Origin: Kingdonia uniflora
Taxonomy: Eukaryota; Streptophyta; Magnoliopsida; Ranunculales; Circaeasteraceae
Length of the DNA stretch: 64,000 nt
Assembly (NCBI GenBank): GCA_014058105.1
Contig: JACGCM010000510.1
Span: forward strand, 868,001 to 932,000
Reading direction: 5' to 3'
This document shows, piece after piece, positions 1 through 11,919 of this stretch; within the stretch, counting starts at the first letter, position 1, and each line of letters starts with the position of its first letter. A program made the translations under genes and the position numbers. The notes beneath the pieces were generated by a model, which worked only from the letters and a program-made list of their open reading frames with translations, made no database searches and had not been told where the DNA came from.

Positions 1-3000
1 TTCTTGATGAGCAATGGTACTGCTCAAACCGAGAATGCCGACTCTGTGATACATTTGGAGTCCTCACAAAAGAAATTGGAAGTTTCTCATGATATTACTC
101 AGTCTGTTGAAGCAGAACATGATAATGTACACTCTTCCATCAGAGTAGAAACTAAGCCAGTTGAAGCAACCAAGAAAAAAAGGGGTCGTAAGCCTAACGC
201 AGTCCGCTTAGCTGAGGCCTCTGCCAAGTCTATGTTTGATAGTGCTAATAAAACTGTGGATCCACCCGTCGACGAGGCCATCGTGCCTTCAGGACATGGA
301 AATGAAAAGCCAGCAGACATTTCCTCTCCAATTGCTTCACCGACACCTAGTGACTCATCTCGTCTGAAAAGGGGCCGAAAGAGTGGAAATAAGAAAAGTA
401 GCACGAACCAGGATGTTGATCCAACTGTGGAAGAAGCTCCGCCATCAAGTAAAGTAACAGTTGAGGGGTATGAGGATAAAACACCACCTTCTTCGAATAC
501 TTTCTCGAAAAAAGAATCGGATGGGCTTAATGAATCAGAAGCAATAGAATCTGGTACGAAGGATGGAATTGAAGACAAAACTCATAAACGTTCACATAAA
601 TCAATCAAAGTCACTGTGAGTAAAACTCCCCCTTCTGCTGTTCGTATCTCAAATAAAGATTCTGGGGTAATAAGTGAGTCAGAAATTAAGGAATCTGAAG
701 GCAATATTGGAAAAGAAAAGAAACCTGCGAAGCGTTCACATAAGAAAGCAGTGAAGGGTGCTGAGAGTAGAACGATGTCTTCTGCTGATGTCAACTCTAA
801 AAAGGAATCTGCCAGTGCAAGTGATACTGAGGCAAAAGTATCAAAGCGGTCCGATAACACGGCTGGTGCAAAAGAGAACGAGTCATCAGCTAAAAAGCAG
901 GGAGCTAAAACAAATAAAGCTAAAGGAAAAGCTATCTGCGAAGAGGGTATAGCTGAAGAGTCGAGCGATAAGGTGATATCTCTAGTATAATCTATGCATT
1001 ATTATTTTGCATTTTTGCTTTTCTTAGCACTCTCTATATTTCAGTCACTGTAAAATTTGGTACAGGAACTAATTTCCACTCCAGCGCCTGTCTCAAAAAC
1101 AGCAAACAAAATTCAAAAACATTCTGATAAAGCTCCCACCAAAACCTCTAAAAGGAAAGGTGCTGCAGTGAAGGAAGGGGTATGCATTTTTGTCACCTTT
1201 TTAATTTGGTTGACATATACTTAAGATTGCTACACTTATTTGTCAATATCAATAAGTTAAGTTTGATGTTACTTATCTCAAGTTGGTCTCTTACTTTCAA
1301 TGAGTTTCTCGTGGTTTTGCACTATTACCAACTCTCTCTCAGAGTAGAAGGATTAAATAAATTTTACGTTTGAGCAAAATATGCCGAAACTAACTCCGAA
1401 TACATATCTTCAGACTCTACAAAGTTTGTAAGAATTAATAGGTGTTTAGTTTACTGTCAGAAAAGTTAGTATCACCATGTGGCGAAGACAGGTTCCCCCC
1501 CCCCCCCCCCCCCCTATTAATTTATATGTATAATGTTAACTGTATTGATTTCTTAACAAAAATGATTTGAAAAAAATGCAATTGGCGGCTAAAATTATTC
1601 ATATTGTTAAATCTGCTATTCAAGGATAAACACATTAGTTGTGGTGTACCAGAGTAGTTTGGTAGGAGAAGAGGTGTGAAACAGAGAGGGAATGTGAGAG
1701 AGAGAATATGTGCAGTGGTGGCATGTGCGGTAAAAAGAACTAGAGAGAGAGGAATGGTTATGTAAGAGATACGATAGGGTAGAATGGGAACTCAAAAAGC
1801 TTTATTCAGATTGACAAATCTTTTGATGTCCTTTGTTGGTCTGGAATAACTTTGCAATTCTGCTGAAACACAACCTAGACATTGAGTAGGAAGATGTAAT
1901 ACTGCATTTCCTAGAATTTTGACCTTTTTGGGGTAATATTCTATCTTGAATGAAATCTGTACGTTAACTGGATTCTGTTTCTTGAGAAATTTTGCCACCT
2001 TCTGCATCAACTATAGTTTATATTCTATATGTGGCTAATTAGCTATCTCAATCAAATAGTGGAAACAATATTGTTAAAAACTACGTTGTTGCGGAAGCTA
2101 AATCACACTCTAAAATAAACTAAATTTCTTAATTGCAATTCTAGGGTTTCTAGAGTTTTACCTCCAACTTAAAACAAGAGAACCAACTCCAAAAGAGCTC
2201 CTAACATCTCTATAAAAAGAAAATAGACGACCTAAATTCAGTAGTTGCAATACTCGTTCGAACGGACCCATAAGGCGTTCGAACAGCTTCCCAATTTTTG
2301 CCTAGAATCGACAACAAAACTTTTGGCTTGACTTTCTTCTAACTCGTTCGAACGGCTCCCTGGCTCGTCCGAACGACTTGGTCACCCACGAGGCATAATC
2401 TGTCAACCTGCTACTCATGGTTGTGGATACGACCATGATTCCTATCAACTTTCCCCGTCTAAGGCGAGAAAATCTGTGAGAAAAATTCGTTCACGAATTT
2501 TGAAGACAAGGAGGAACCTTGACCATACGACAACTGCAAATTCTTCTACGATACTTTCCGTACTGATTAATTATGGTTGCATAACAAAACACGATCTTGA
2601 ACTCGAAAGTGGTACCTTCGAGAATAAGATGATTGTGAATCTGTCCACGGTACTTGTCGTACCCAATAACTTTGCATGCAGAATAAAATACTTTGCAAAA
2701 ATCTTGTTGGTAACATTATTCAGATTCTCCAAAAATCTATTTACCTCTATACTTGAACGAGCCTCTATCTCTTGTCAAAACGTATCCATAAAGTCGAAAT
2801 AACGAACTATAAATTCTATCCAATAAGGGTCAACATACAGAACTATGTTTGGTACACCCGGATGTGAGAAATTACTTCCTCCTGGTTCCCAAATATGTCC
2901 ATACATATCGCCAAAACTAATTGCCCTCTCCTCACTCGCTTTTTGAGCAATCTTCCACTATTTTGTTCTCTTCTCCGACTTCTTCGTCGAATTTTTATTA

Positions 3001-6000
3001 ACCATGTTTGTCGTCGGCCCGGTTGGAACCCGCGATCCTTCCGCTTGATATGTGCTTGCCTCTAGTCGGCTATGGCAACCCCCGGTTAGCGTCGGGTCGA
3101 CGCCCAAGGGTTCCCGTGGCATGCGCGCGTCGAGTTTGTGGGTCCACGACCCCCTTCTCTCGATGCTATCATGATCTGAATCTTTTGGTTTTGTAAGTTG
3201 TTGCAGTGGCATGCCCGTGCCACTCAAAGGCATGCCCCCACCAGTACCTGTTGCCACCGTCCCCGTGTTTCGGCATGCCCTAATATGTGCACATCACTCT
3301 TCCCCGTGCCCTGCACAGCCTGCCCGACGCCCTTACTCGTACCTGCCCCATGCCGTGGCATGCCATGTCATTCCCAACATGTCATACCCCCCTGTGTTAT
3401 GTCCACGTCTGTCACGGCCCAGCCCGGGACCGCCTCTACAGTTCCCGGAGTGCAGCGGAATAAGGGACCGTGCGGCGTACACGGACGCGCGGTCGGCGTG
3501 TACCAGCCATCTTCACGGGCGCGGCGCGCCAGTGGCATACAACCCACGGATGCTAGAGCGACATCCGGATAATCCTGGATACTCGTGAGGGGTCATCGAA
3601 TATGTATTCGGTATAGGCAACAACGCTGAAGGTTCCTTCAATAATCCCTACAGCGTAATCTCTCGTGACACGCGCGAGGTACGGAAAGCACACCTGTCCT
3701 GTAGCGGATCAGGGTAGCTCAATATGCCGGTTTCCACATAAGGGACTCATATCTCAAGGGGCGACGAGCCTGGACTATTTATATTGTCCATCTGTAAGGG
3801 GCGGTGCGTCTCGGATAGCCCGCGGGGCATAGTGGCGCCATATGAAGCCCTCTTTGGAAAACCGACCCGCATTGCGAGGCAATGTCCCCTAGTCTTTCCT
3901 AGGCCTAGGAGAACTCATAACTATCCCTTGTAGATAGTCCATGAGCCGGGGTCCTTGATGACCAAGCATTAAAGTTCTTTTAGTCATGGGGAGGATTGGA
4001 CCAAGGTTCCTCCTTAATATAGCTACTAAGTGAATAGTCAATTTCCAAAAGGAAACGTTAAAACATGAGACGAAGCGTACTGGACCTTTTCGCCCCCTTA
4101 ACTGGATCTGATTGCGACGAAACTTGGCGTGCAGCTATATTAGGGTATAAAGAACAAATACATTCGGACAGAACTCAAAACGCTCGGGTGGATTTGGCCG
4201 GCGTTCGGTAGGTCGTCACAACGTCTTCTCCCAAAAATCCTTGGTTCGTTTCGTCCTCAATTTCGCGTCTTCCGCGGACCTCAGTGGCGATGGGGACCTC
4301 TCTCTCATGGATTCCGGTCTCCTTAGTAACCGATGATCCTTGCTTCGTCATTAGCGATGTAATCAATTCCCTTCCGATCGTTTTTCGAATTCTTGACAAT
4401 GGTTTGGTTTGGGTTGGCCTTCTTTGGTTGGGCTTTTTGACAATTAGAAATCGTTGATCATGTGAAACTCTCACATCAATGTCGCAACCTCTTCGTCGTA
4501 CATCGATCGAAAACTCTTCGACATGTCTTCATCTTTCCCACCTACTACTAATCGCACGGTGAACCTCTCTCTCCATCGTCTCTTTGTGGTATTTTATCTT
4601 CAAGCCTCCATCGAATTTCTTTGAATCCTCCGTCACAATTCTTGCTTCAATCTCACTAGAGTTCTCAAGCATCTCTAACGCCTCCCTTGCCAGATTTTTT
4701 TTTAAACAAAAAAATATTTGCGTTCCATGGTGATTTAGAATCCATACTTCATTGGCTTCTCTCCATAGAAGAATGTCTTCGTCCTTATCTCATCTTTGTT
4801 GTATTCAATGTTCCATGTAATCTTCTACTTCACAATCTTTCCACCCGAATTCGTCCCATATTCCTTCTAAATCTCCTTGGCTTAACATCGCGGTTGCAAA
4901 GATCATTGTAGTTAGTGTACAGAGATCTGTAAGCTTTGGTACCAATTTGTTAAAAACTACGTTGTTGCAAAAGCTAAATCACACTCTAAAGTAAACTAAA
5001 AAAACTAAAAACAAGAGAACTAACTCCAAAGGAGCTCCTAACATCTCTATAAAATGAAAATAGACGACCTAAATTTAGAAGTAGTCGCGATAGTCGTTCG
5101 AACGGACCCATAAGTTGTTCGAACGACTTCCCAATTTTTGCCTAGAATCGGCAACAAAACTTTTGGCTCGATTTTCTTCTAACTCATTCTAACGACTCGC
5201 TGGCTCGTTCACCCACGAGGCATGATCTGTCAACCTGCTACACGACCTACTCGTGGTCGTGGATATGACCACGATTCCTGTCAAATATGTACAAGTAAAA
5301 CCACTTCATTTCATTGACAACGGCTCCAACTTTTTGCTAAAATGTAGTTTCAGTGGACATAGTTATTGAGATACTGTATAGTTTAATACTTCATCCATGT
5401 TCAATTACCTTGAACTGGACACATTTTCAGAATTTAGAACTTGTAGAGTCTGTTAACTGGGCCAGTTTTGTACCACGATTAAATTGAAAGGTCAGGAGGA
5501 AGAGGAGCCAAGTCATAGACTTTTTCTTGTTGTTTACATTATTACTGAAATCAGCTTCCTTAGTATTTTCCGGTTGTAACTTTCTTGTTTTTCTGCTCTT
5601 ATGTCTTAATCTCATTTCAGACCCATCCTGAGTCTGTAAAGGAGTTTGGTGAGAATCTTCTTGGGTCATATATAAAAGTATATTGGCCAGACGATAAGAA
5701 GTAAGTACACCTTATTCGAAATTGATCTCTTATGCAGTTATGTGGGAATTCATCGTTGTGCTTAGTAGTCCCTTGTTGTGTGGTTTATCATGTTTTGCAG
5801 GTATTATAATGGCACTATTGATTCATTTCATCCTAATGAGAAGAAACATAAGGTGAACTTGCTGATGCAAAAATATTATAGTAGCCTTTATTCATTTTCA
5901 TTTTTTTTTTGTAGTACATCTCAAATAGACTATATTTACTGTACCTGCAGGTTATATATGATGATGAAGAAGAAGAAATATTGGATCTTAAACACGAGGT

Positions 6001-7263
6001 TTGGGACTTTGTTTCTGGAGAGCGTATGTCAGAAGAGGTTACTAAACACTCCTTACTTGTATACTATGTTTTCGTTTCTTTGGTTGGTCTGCCCGTCGTT
6101 GTGCTGATACGCTTTGCTAACAGGGACATGTGAGCCAACATCCCGATGATCCCTCTGCTGAAATGTGAGTGTAATTGTTAGCTTATGTTGAAAAGTATAT
6201 ATTAATTCTTCAAGTTCTCTTTTTGACATAGATCAAAACAATGATAATTGAAATATAGAAGAAAATATTTATCTAAGTTGCAATGTAATACTAATATCAG
6301 ACCATGGTTGTCTGTTACTAACTCTTGAATACGGAGGATAAAATACACTAGTTGATATTAAACAGAAACACCCCTCAAAAAGAATAAAGAAATAGAATGT
6401 GAAGCTAATTTATGTGTCAAAGTCTTTTTTTGTCCATATGAGTTGAGCTTGTGATTAGAAGGCTATGTAACATGGACATGGCTTTTGGTTTGATCTGAGA
6501 CCAGCAACAGACTAGCATACATCTAGTGCAAATCTATCAGATTTATTTACTTGGGAAAAAAGAGAGTAGAAGTGATTATATAATATATATCAAAACTTGT
6601 TTGTCATTTTTAATCGTTTTGGCGGAACCGTTCTGACCAGGTCCCAGAAGAAGAAATTGAAGAGAGATCCAGATTCTGCAGCTAAGCAAACAAAAACACC
6701 CGCTTCATCCAAAAGGTAAAGAACATTTCACATATAATATTTGGCGTGATGTTTTATTGTGTGTTTTTTTTTTGTGGGGGAAAGGTTTATTGGTGCTTAG
6801 AGCTAGTTTCTTGAATTGCTATGGCAGAGGGAAAGGAAATTCTGCCACTAAATCTAAAAGCGCGGCAAAATCTGTTGGTAATGTCAAAGATGCGGAGATA
6901 GGTAGCAGCAACAAATCCAAAGATGATAGTGCCACTAAGTCAAAAGATGAAACAACTAAAAGTGGAGGTAGCCTGAAAGACATGACGTCGATCACCGGTA
7001 CTAAGTCCAAGGATAGTACACCCAAAACCACTTCTAAATCCAAGGGTAGTACTCCAAAATCTGGTAGTGCATCTAAAGACGTTACACCCAAGACTTCAAA
7101 GAGTGAAGTTCTGAAAAGTGGCAATAAATCTAGTGTTAATGAAACTCCTGTTGCTGCTAAAGGCAAAACTGCAATACCAAAGGAAGATGAAAGCGGGGAT
7201 CCGGCTTCAGCAAAGTCCGCCGAAGAGTGTGAGACAAAGGGTGCGAAGCGTCGGAGAAAGTGA
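1..7263 (+). CDS. PDS5C: PDS5 homolog C-like sister-chromatid cohesion cofactor, 3' part, eight exons visible
   Basis: Exons read from frame continuity and GT/AG sites: 1-972, 1066-1179, 5621-5700, 5801-5852, 5951-6037, 6124-6164, 6641-6715, 6828-7263 (TGA). They join in frame to about 618 residues; the N-terminal part lies left of the window. The first two exons encode a Lys/Ser/Glu-rich disordered tail with an AT-hook-like KKRGRKP and a related KRGRKSG. Exons 3-5 encode a Tudor-like fold (residues ~363-435) with SYIKVYWPDDKKYYNGTI and VIYDDEEEEILDL, the hallmark C-terminal module of plant PDS5 proteins. Exon 8 is another Lys/Ser/Thr-rich tail ending in KRRRK, a likely nuclear signal. In plants PDS5 proteins regulate cohesin on chromosomes and assist DNA repair. 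The intron between exons 2 and 3 is 4.4 kb because an LTR retrotransposon sits in it. The family call is firm; the C versus A, B, D or E paralogue is an inference from the small size and tail layout. Confidence 0.85.
2072..2447 (-). repeat. 3' LTR of the intronic element
   Basis: It is the direct repeat partner of 4948-5283. It contains four TTCGAAC-type motifs (three GTTCGAAC and one GTCCGAAC) between about 2250 and 2375. The plus-strand end CCTATCA borders the purine tract. Confidence 0.88.
3000..3900. other. GC-rich non-coding island inside the intronic retroelement
   Basis: The base composition changes sharply from AT-rich flanks to GC-rich sequence with many GCATGC, CGCG and GGCC words. 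Short ORFs exist on both strands but none resembles a known protein. It sits between the two LTRs, so it moved with the element. Captured host or satellite DNA is possible; nothing in it looks like rRNA genes I recognise. Confidence 0.5.
4948..5283 (-). repeat. 5' LTR of the intronic element
   Basis: It is the direct repeat partner of 2072-2447, shorter by small deletions. Its TTCGAAC motifs are at about 5095-5130. It is followed on the right by the AATAT duplication. Confidence 0.88.
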
Positions 7264-8409
7264 GAGGTGACTTGGAAGAAAGGTTGAGAAGGGCCCATCT
7301 TTGTGGGAGTATGGAAGTTGTTTCTCTGTTGTCCTCAGGTACATATGATCACATGTGGTTGCTTTTCTTCTTGTTCTTCCTTCTTTTTGCATATTTTAGT
7401 CCAGCAGAGGGCCATGTATATCAGTATATGGTACTTGTGGCTTACCCATGATTTGTGACGTTGGAGTTAAATACCAAAGTTGGTGAATCATGAGTTAGGC
7501 ATGGGTGTTAGGACTCGTCTCTTGGACTGTAGCAAGTAGTGTTTAGGGATGGGGGTTAGGACCCGTCTCAGTGAATTGTAGCAAGTAAAGTTTAGGGAAT
7601 GGGGGTCTCTTGGATGGTAGAAAGATGTCTTTGTAGCAGTAGTTTGTTGATGTAGCAACAACTTTTCTTGTAGAAAAAGACTTCACATTGAAGTGTGTAG
7701 GCGGGTAAAGAACAATTTGTGCTGGTATGGTGTATATGTCTTACATTTTGAGATATGTTGTGTTTTGGTTCGTCACTTTTTGGCCCCTTATTTTTGTTAT
7801 AGCAGATAATGGTTATTGTTGGTTGTTATTCTGATTAATTGTTCTTGGGCTCTCACGGGCTCCTACAGCTTTTTCTGAATGCTGTGACTGGTGTCTCTGA
7901 CCTGGTCGAAACTTGTAATATTATGTGGTGTGTTTCGCTTTGTAATATGGTTTATTCTGTGACCAAGTGGAACCTTGTTAAGTTGTGGTTTGTTTGCTTT
8001 CTACAATCCACTATGCATTACCACTTCTACAGCATTCTAAAACAGTATATGCTTCCTTCAATTCAATCCTTGTAGATTGGAATAGTACTGCCCACTAGTG
8101 ATTCATACCTTTTTGAAAAATGCCACCTGAATCTAAAACGAGGGTTATGGCTCACTTAACGAGCTAGACAAAAATTCTCCTATTTCTTTGAGGATAGACT
8201 GTCTTGGGTTTTTTTTTGCCGTGATGAACATAATACCCTCCATTACAATCAATCTCAACTTGATGGCTTGTTATTTTTCTCAATATCTGAGCAACGACGG
8301 GGTAGACTAGAACAACCATCCGAGGACCTTGCTTGGTGCAAGCTTTAACACATTGTCTGAAGAAGCCGTACTATGTTTAATGTACCAAGTTTAGTTCGAA
8401 TAGGTGAGA
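7264..8409 (+). other. 3' UTR and downstream spacer of the PDS5C-like gene
   Basis: This is T/G-rich sequence without a conserved ORF. Two near-repeats around 7500-7620 (GTTAGGACTCGTCTC and GTTAGGACCCGTCTC) are visible. The poly(A) site cannot be placed with confidence. Confidence 0.5.
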
Positions 8410-8700
8410 AGATAATGTGTTTCTCAATTATTATTTATTATTTTTTATGCTAGACGAATCCGGGCTACTGTGGACCCGTAAATTCCCGACTAGACAAATC
8501 CGGATCCCCTAGGGTTTGTGCAATACCTGCAAACCACACAAACCGGGCAAGCCAACACAAGGCTGACGGGCCTCAAAAGTCCATACGGAGGTGAGAATCG
8601 AACCGTTGACCTCCCAATGGTTTTACACACCCTCACCACAAGAACAGAAAGTACCTAACCACTTAAGCTATTGGTAGTTGGTAGATAATGTGTTTCTCAA
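8410..8700 (-). mobile_element. tRNA-derived SINE with an 18-bp target duplication
   Basis: The body 8428-8682 is flanked by identical copies of agataatgtgtttctcaa (8410-8427 and 8683-8700). Read on the - strand it starts TACCAATAGCTTAAGTGG, a tRNA-like A box region. It continues to GGTTCGATTCTCACCTCC, an internal polymerase III B box. It ends in an A/T-rich tail (AAAAAATAATAAATAATAA). SINEs are copied by the reverse transcriptase of LINEs. The perfect duplication implies a fairly recent insertion. Confidence 0.9.
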
Positions 8701-9093
8701 ACTTCAGAGGCACACGATTCAAATACGATGAACTTTTGATCTTCTTTTTCTTGAAACACTTTTAAGGGTAAAGTTAAGGCACATCATTTCTAATTGCCAA
8801 ACAAAATGGGACTGGTTGCCACATTTCTCCCATGTGACTGGTGTACTTCCTTTTTAATTGGTTGTTTATACTACAGTTCCCTGAAAGGTTTGCCTAAAGT
8901 TGCTCTCAGTTTTAATTTCTAGGCAGCTGGAAGCACAAGGCAATTGAGCTGGGACAGTTTCTATACATTTATTATGTGAGTACGTATTAGCTATCAAGTT
9001 TTTGTCGGCAATGATTTTGTCGGCAATGATGAAGACTGTTATCTATATCTAGTTAGAGTATCTCCAGCGGGTTTGGGTTTATTTTGTCAGCCT

Positions 9094-9135
9094 AAACCTA
9101 AACCTAAACCTAAACCCAAACCCAAACCCAAACGC
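9094..9135 (+). repeat. telomere-like hexamer array (CCTAAA then CCCAAA)
   Basis: Four CCTAAA units run directly into about four CCCAAA units just inside the left Harbinger inverted repeat. The plant telomere unit is the heptamer CCCTAAA, so this resembles but is not telomeric DNA. Confidence 0.8.
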
Positions 9136-9367
9136 CTTCCAACAACTAAATAATGGGTTTGGGTTTAATAATGTGGCGTTGTCAGAACCCAACTGGGTGT
9201 GAGCTCCTCCCACTCAAAAAAAGAGAGTTTGACGTACTTTTAAATACCGCGCGGTGTTCTGATTACCGCCTCTTATCCATTATGGTTAGCCGAACTCTCT
9301 CTTGGCTACTTCTTCTCTCCTCTAACCCAATTTCCAGGAAGAGAAGAGAACCTCTAGCAGTGTGGGA

Positions 9368-10713
9368 ATGACGAACTCCGGTAGAAGTAGTAATAACTCA
9401 ACACCGTCGACCCCATCCTCCCAGAACTCACCTTCAACACCATTCTCTCAATACCCATAATCACAATTCACTCCATACCTCTACCACAACTAATTTCAAT
9501 TCCAATCACATACCCCACATTCGTTTACCATGTCGTAAGGGGATACCTTCGACAAACATTTAGCCCGTACTATCAACACTATCTGGTCATTCAACCTTAA
9601 GGTTTTCAACCTCCAAATTACTTTTAAAACTACCTACTCAATGGTGAATCTACTTAGCACAATCAAAGTCATGCAAATGCGCCAATACCTGTTGAAGCGG
9701 TGGCGTCCGAGAAAGAAAAAAGAAAAGGAAGAAAGAAAGAAAATAGTACCCACAAAACAAAGACAAAAAGTGCAAGTGCCGGATGATGTTGAGTTTTTGG
9801 ACGAGACGGATGATGCTGAACTTCATTGGACAAATACTGGATAGCTGGCGTTATAAAAGCTTTAACTCATTACAAAAGCTTTCTCAAAGTTGACGCCAAT
9901 ATCATTATAAAAGCTTCATTGGACGGATGCTGAGTTTCTGAAAGTATGGTGAATCTACTTAGCACAATCTACGATCCGGACGAGACGGATGATGCTGAAC
10001 TTCAATAGAAGCTTTAACTCAATTTCGTTTATTTTTCTTGGATATACAGGTTATTTATTTGTATTTAGTAATTTTGCGAATTGTAGGAAAATGATGTACA
10101 TAAGATCTATCAAGGTATGAATGACGACAATGATTTCAAACACCGTGAAGCGTATAAGATTTTTGGCACGAGAACTACGATGGGCCAACCTAAAGGATGA
10201 TGGTTAAACCATGCGGGGAATGTACCTAGAAATGTATCCAGGAAAACATCGCACAATTCTTCTCCGGGGAACTCGATCGGATCAAACAACCTATCAGAGG
10301 ATCCTGACGACCCACATACACCTCAATCCGCTCCCCAAAATTCTGAATTAAATAGTTCATTGTATGAGGGTGGAGCGAGTCCCATCAGCCAAAAACTCTT
10401 TAGAAAAAACCTTGCAAGAAACAAGGCCTTGGATGATATTATTACATCTGGTAGTAGTATCCAAATAATGCTTACAGAGATGAAGTTGAAAAAGAGATGA
10501 GCGAAACAAGAAAATGAAAGAAGAAGAGCGGAAGCAAATCAACAATGGCAAGCCAAAATAGAATTAGAACAAGCAAGGGAAGATCGCAAAATCTTGGATA
10601 AAGACCTGAGTAATCTTTCTGGACATGTATTACAATACTATCAACAAAGGCAAGCTGAGGTCATTGAACGTCTGAACAAGAATGGTGGACCAAGTACCGG
10701 TTCAGGTTATTAA
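9368..10713 (+). pseudogene. Harbinger ORF1 (Myb/trihelix-like DNA-binding accessory protein) remnant
   Basis: The reading starts MTNSGRSSNNSTPSTPSSQN and is broken by stops within 35 codons. Later segments are recognisable: NDFKHREAYKIFG near 10120, SPISQKLFRKNLARNKA near 10380 and a Lys/Glu-rich helix to the end (TAA at 10713). This order (Ser/Pro-rich start, Myb-like domain, basic helix) is that of the accessory protein that PIF/Harbinger elements need beside the transposase. A duplicated segment around 9790-10010 repeats GACGAGACGGATGATGCTGA. The frame is lost at several points, so it is non-functional. Confidence 0.65.
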
Positions 10714-11104
10714 ATGTAATTTAACTTTGCTGAAGAGAGAAGTTTTCTTTCCAATAATATATTCATTTGAAGAATGTACTTTGCTATTGAAGAATGTAAT
10801 CTTTTAAAGAAATGTTTATTTCAAAAAATATTGCGTTAAAACAAATACAAGATTAATACAATATCAAAAACTTGTTCAATACGCTTGTACGATAAGAAAC
10901 ATTAAATTACATTAAGAACACTCAGATAATACTTGATTATAATACTAGGAACGAAGATTTCCCTTTACGACCCATAAATGCTCGATTAGATCATCCTTTA
11001 GATCAAAGTGTAGTTATCGACTTCGAATTCAGTTCATTTTTATTATAAAAGCTTCTATTGTTCCGCGTTCGCGTACAAACGGTTCGCCTTGGATAGTTGA
11101 GGGA

Positions 11105-11914
11105 TTGTTCGGATCGAAGCCTAAGTATGATAGGAATGAATCCCGTTCCTCTTCGACGATCATATTGTGCATTATCACACACACCTTCATGACATTGTTT
11201 AAAACTTCAGGTTTTCACAATTTAACCGGATTTTTGACAATATTGAACCGTGATTATAAAATTCCAAACCCCATCTTTTCGACAATTTTCTTGTTGTTGA
11301 GCAAATAATTTTTGTTTCGCTGTAACCAGATTGGATATGGTTTGGTCAAGTGTTCCCCATTTGGGGTATATGTCATCCGCTGGGTAATAACCCATATCAT
11401 AAACTTTTTTGGCAATTGTATAATTGCAAGGCAGAACATTACCATCGGCGAGGTCTGTGAAAAGATGTGATTATTGCAGGACATTGATATCATTGTTAAC
11501 CCCTGGTAACCAAAAAAAAAAAGCCAAAGCCAAAGGTCGTATGAAGCTACCGCTTCAAAAATCATAATTGCTTTGGGGTAATGACCAGTAAATTGACCTT
11601 GCCAAGCTAAAGGATAATTTTTCTATATCCAATGCATGCAATCAAGGCTTCTTAACATGCCGGGAAAACCCTGTGACTCTCCAATCGCTCATGTCGGTCG
11701 CGTTTGGTGCTCGAAGATATTCCTCGCCAAAAATTTCTATAATCGCAACACAAAGCCTTTCCATACTTAACAAGGTTGTGCTTTCTCCTATTCTCAAATA
11801 TTCGCTAAAAAGATCTGTCGCGATATCGTAGCTTAGGAAAGGTAGTGCCGCGATTATCTTTTGGTACGGTGAAAGCCATATAGTTTTTACGTTGTTGGGA
11901 TTTTGGACAAAGTA
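11105..11914 (-). pseudogene. Harbinger transposase, C-terminal part, broken
   Basis: Read on the - strand, the sequence continues directly from the 38375-38545 part across the E1 insertion. Recognisable pieces include YFVQNPNNVKTIWLSPYQKI, ALPFLSYDIATDLF, MSDWRVTGFSRHV, LHALDIEKLSF and EAVASYDLWLW. These are in the order of plant Harbinger DDE transposases (DDE_Tnp_4 type). A stop follows the GFPGML-equivalent segment and a frameshift precedes EAVASYD. The expected first catalytic Asp region (LDCMHW in relatives) reads LHALD. The copy cannot make an active nuclease. Confidence 0.75.
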
Positions 11915-11919
11915 ATCGT

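Larger units (their letters stand above)
2067..5288 (-). mobile_element. non-autonomous LTR retrotransposon in a PDS5C intron, antisense
   Basis: Two direct repeats (2072-2447 and 4948-5283) of about 376 and 336 bp begin TG and end CA. They are flanked by an identical 5-bp target duplication AATAT at 2067-2071 and 5284-5288. On the - strand the 5' LTR is 4948-5283. It is followed by a primer-binding site reading TGGTACCAAAGC, near the initiator-Met tRNA consensus TGGTATCAGAGC. A purine tract GACGGGGAAAGT precedes the 3' LTR (2072-2447). The 2.5-kb interior has no recognisable gag, protease, RT or integrase, so it must have been moved by proteins from another element. It resembles a LARD-type derivative. 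Copia or Gypsy origin cannot be told. Confidence 0.9.
1180..5620 (+). other. large intron of the PDS5C-like gene
   Basis: The donor is GTATGC at 1180 and the acceptor is TTTCAG ending at 5620. The intron holds a run of 20 C residues at 1495-1514, AG-rich stretches around 1660-1760, and the antisense LTR retrotransposon at 2072-5283. I see no other gene in it. Confidence 0.8.

Noticed and set aside
99..860. Long - strand ORFs opposite the first PDS5C exon
   Set aside because: They are complements of a Lys/Ser/Glu-rich coding exon and have no family features.
2476..2802. 108-codon + strand ORF as gag of the intronic element
   Set aside because: The element lies on the - strand and this region borders its 3' LTR; no gag motif.
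3198..3588. Overlapping GC-rich ORFs (124-125 codons) in the intronic element
   Set aside because: Open by base composition only; Cys/Pro/Arg-rich with no domain and overlapping in three frames.
9094..9135. True interstitial telomere
   Set aside because: The unit is a hexamer (CCTAAA/CCCAAA), not CCCTAAA, and lies within a transposon end.
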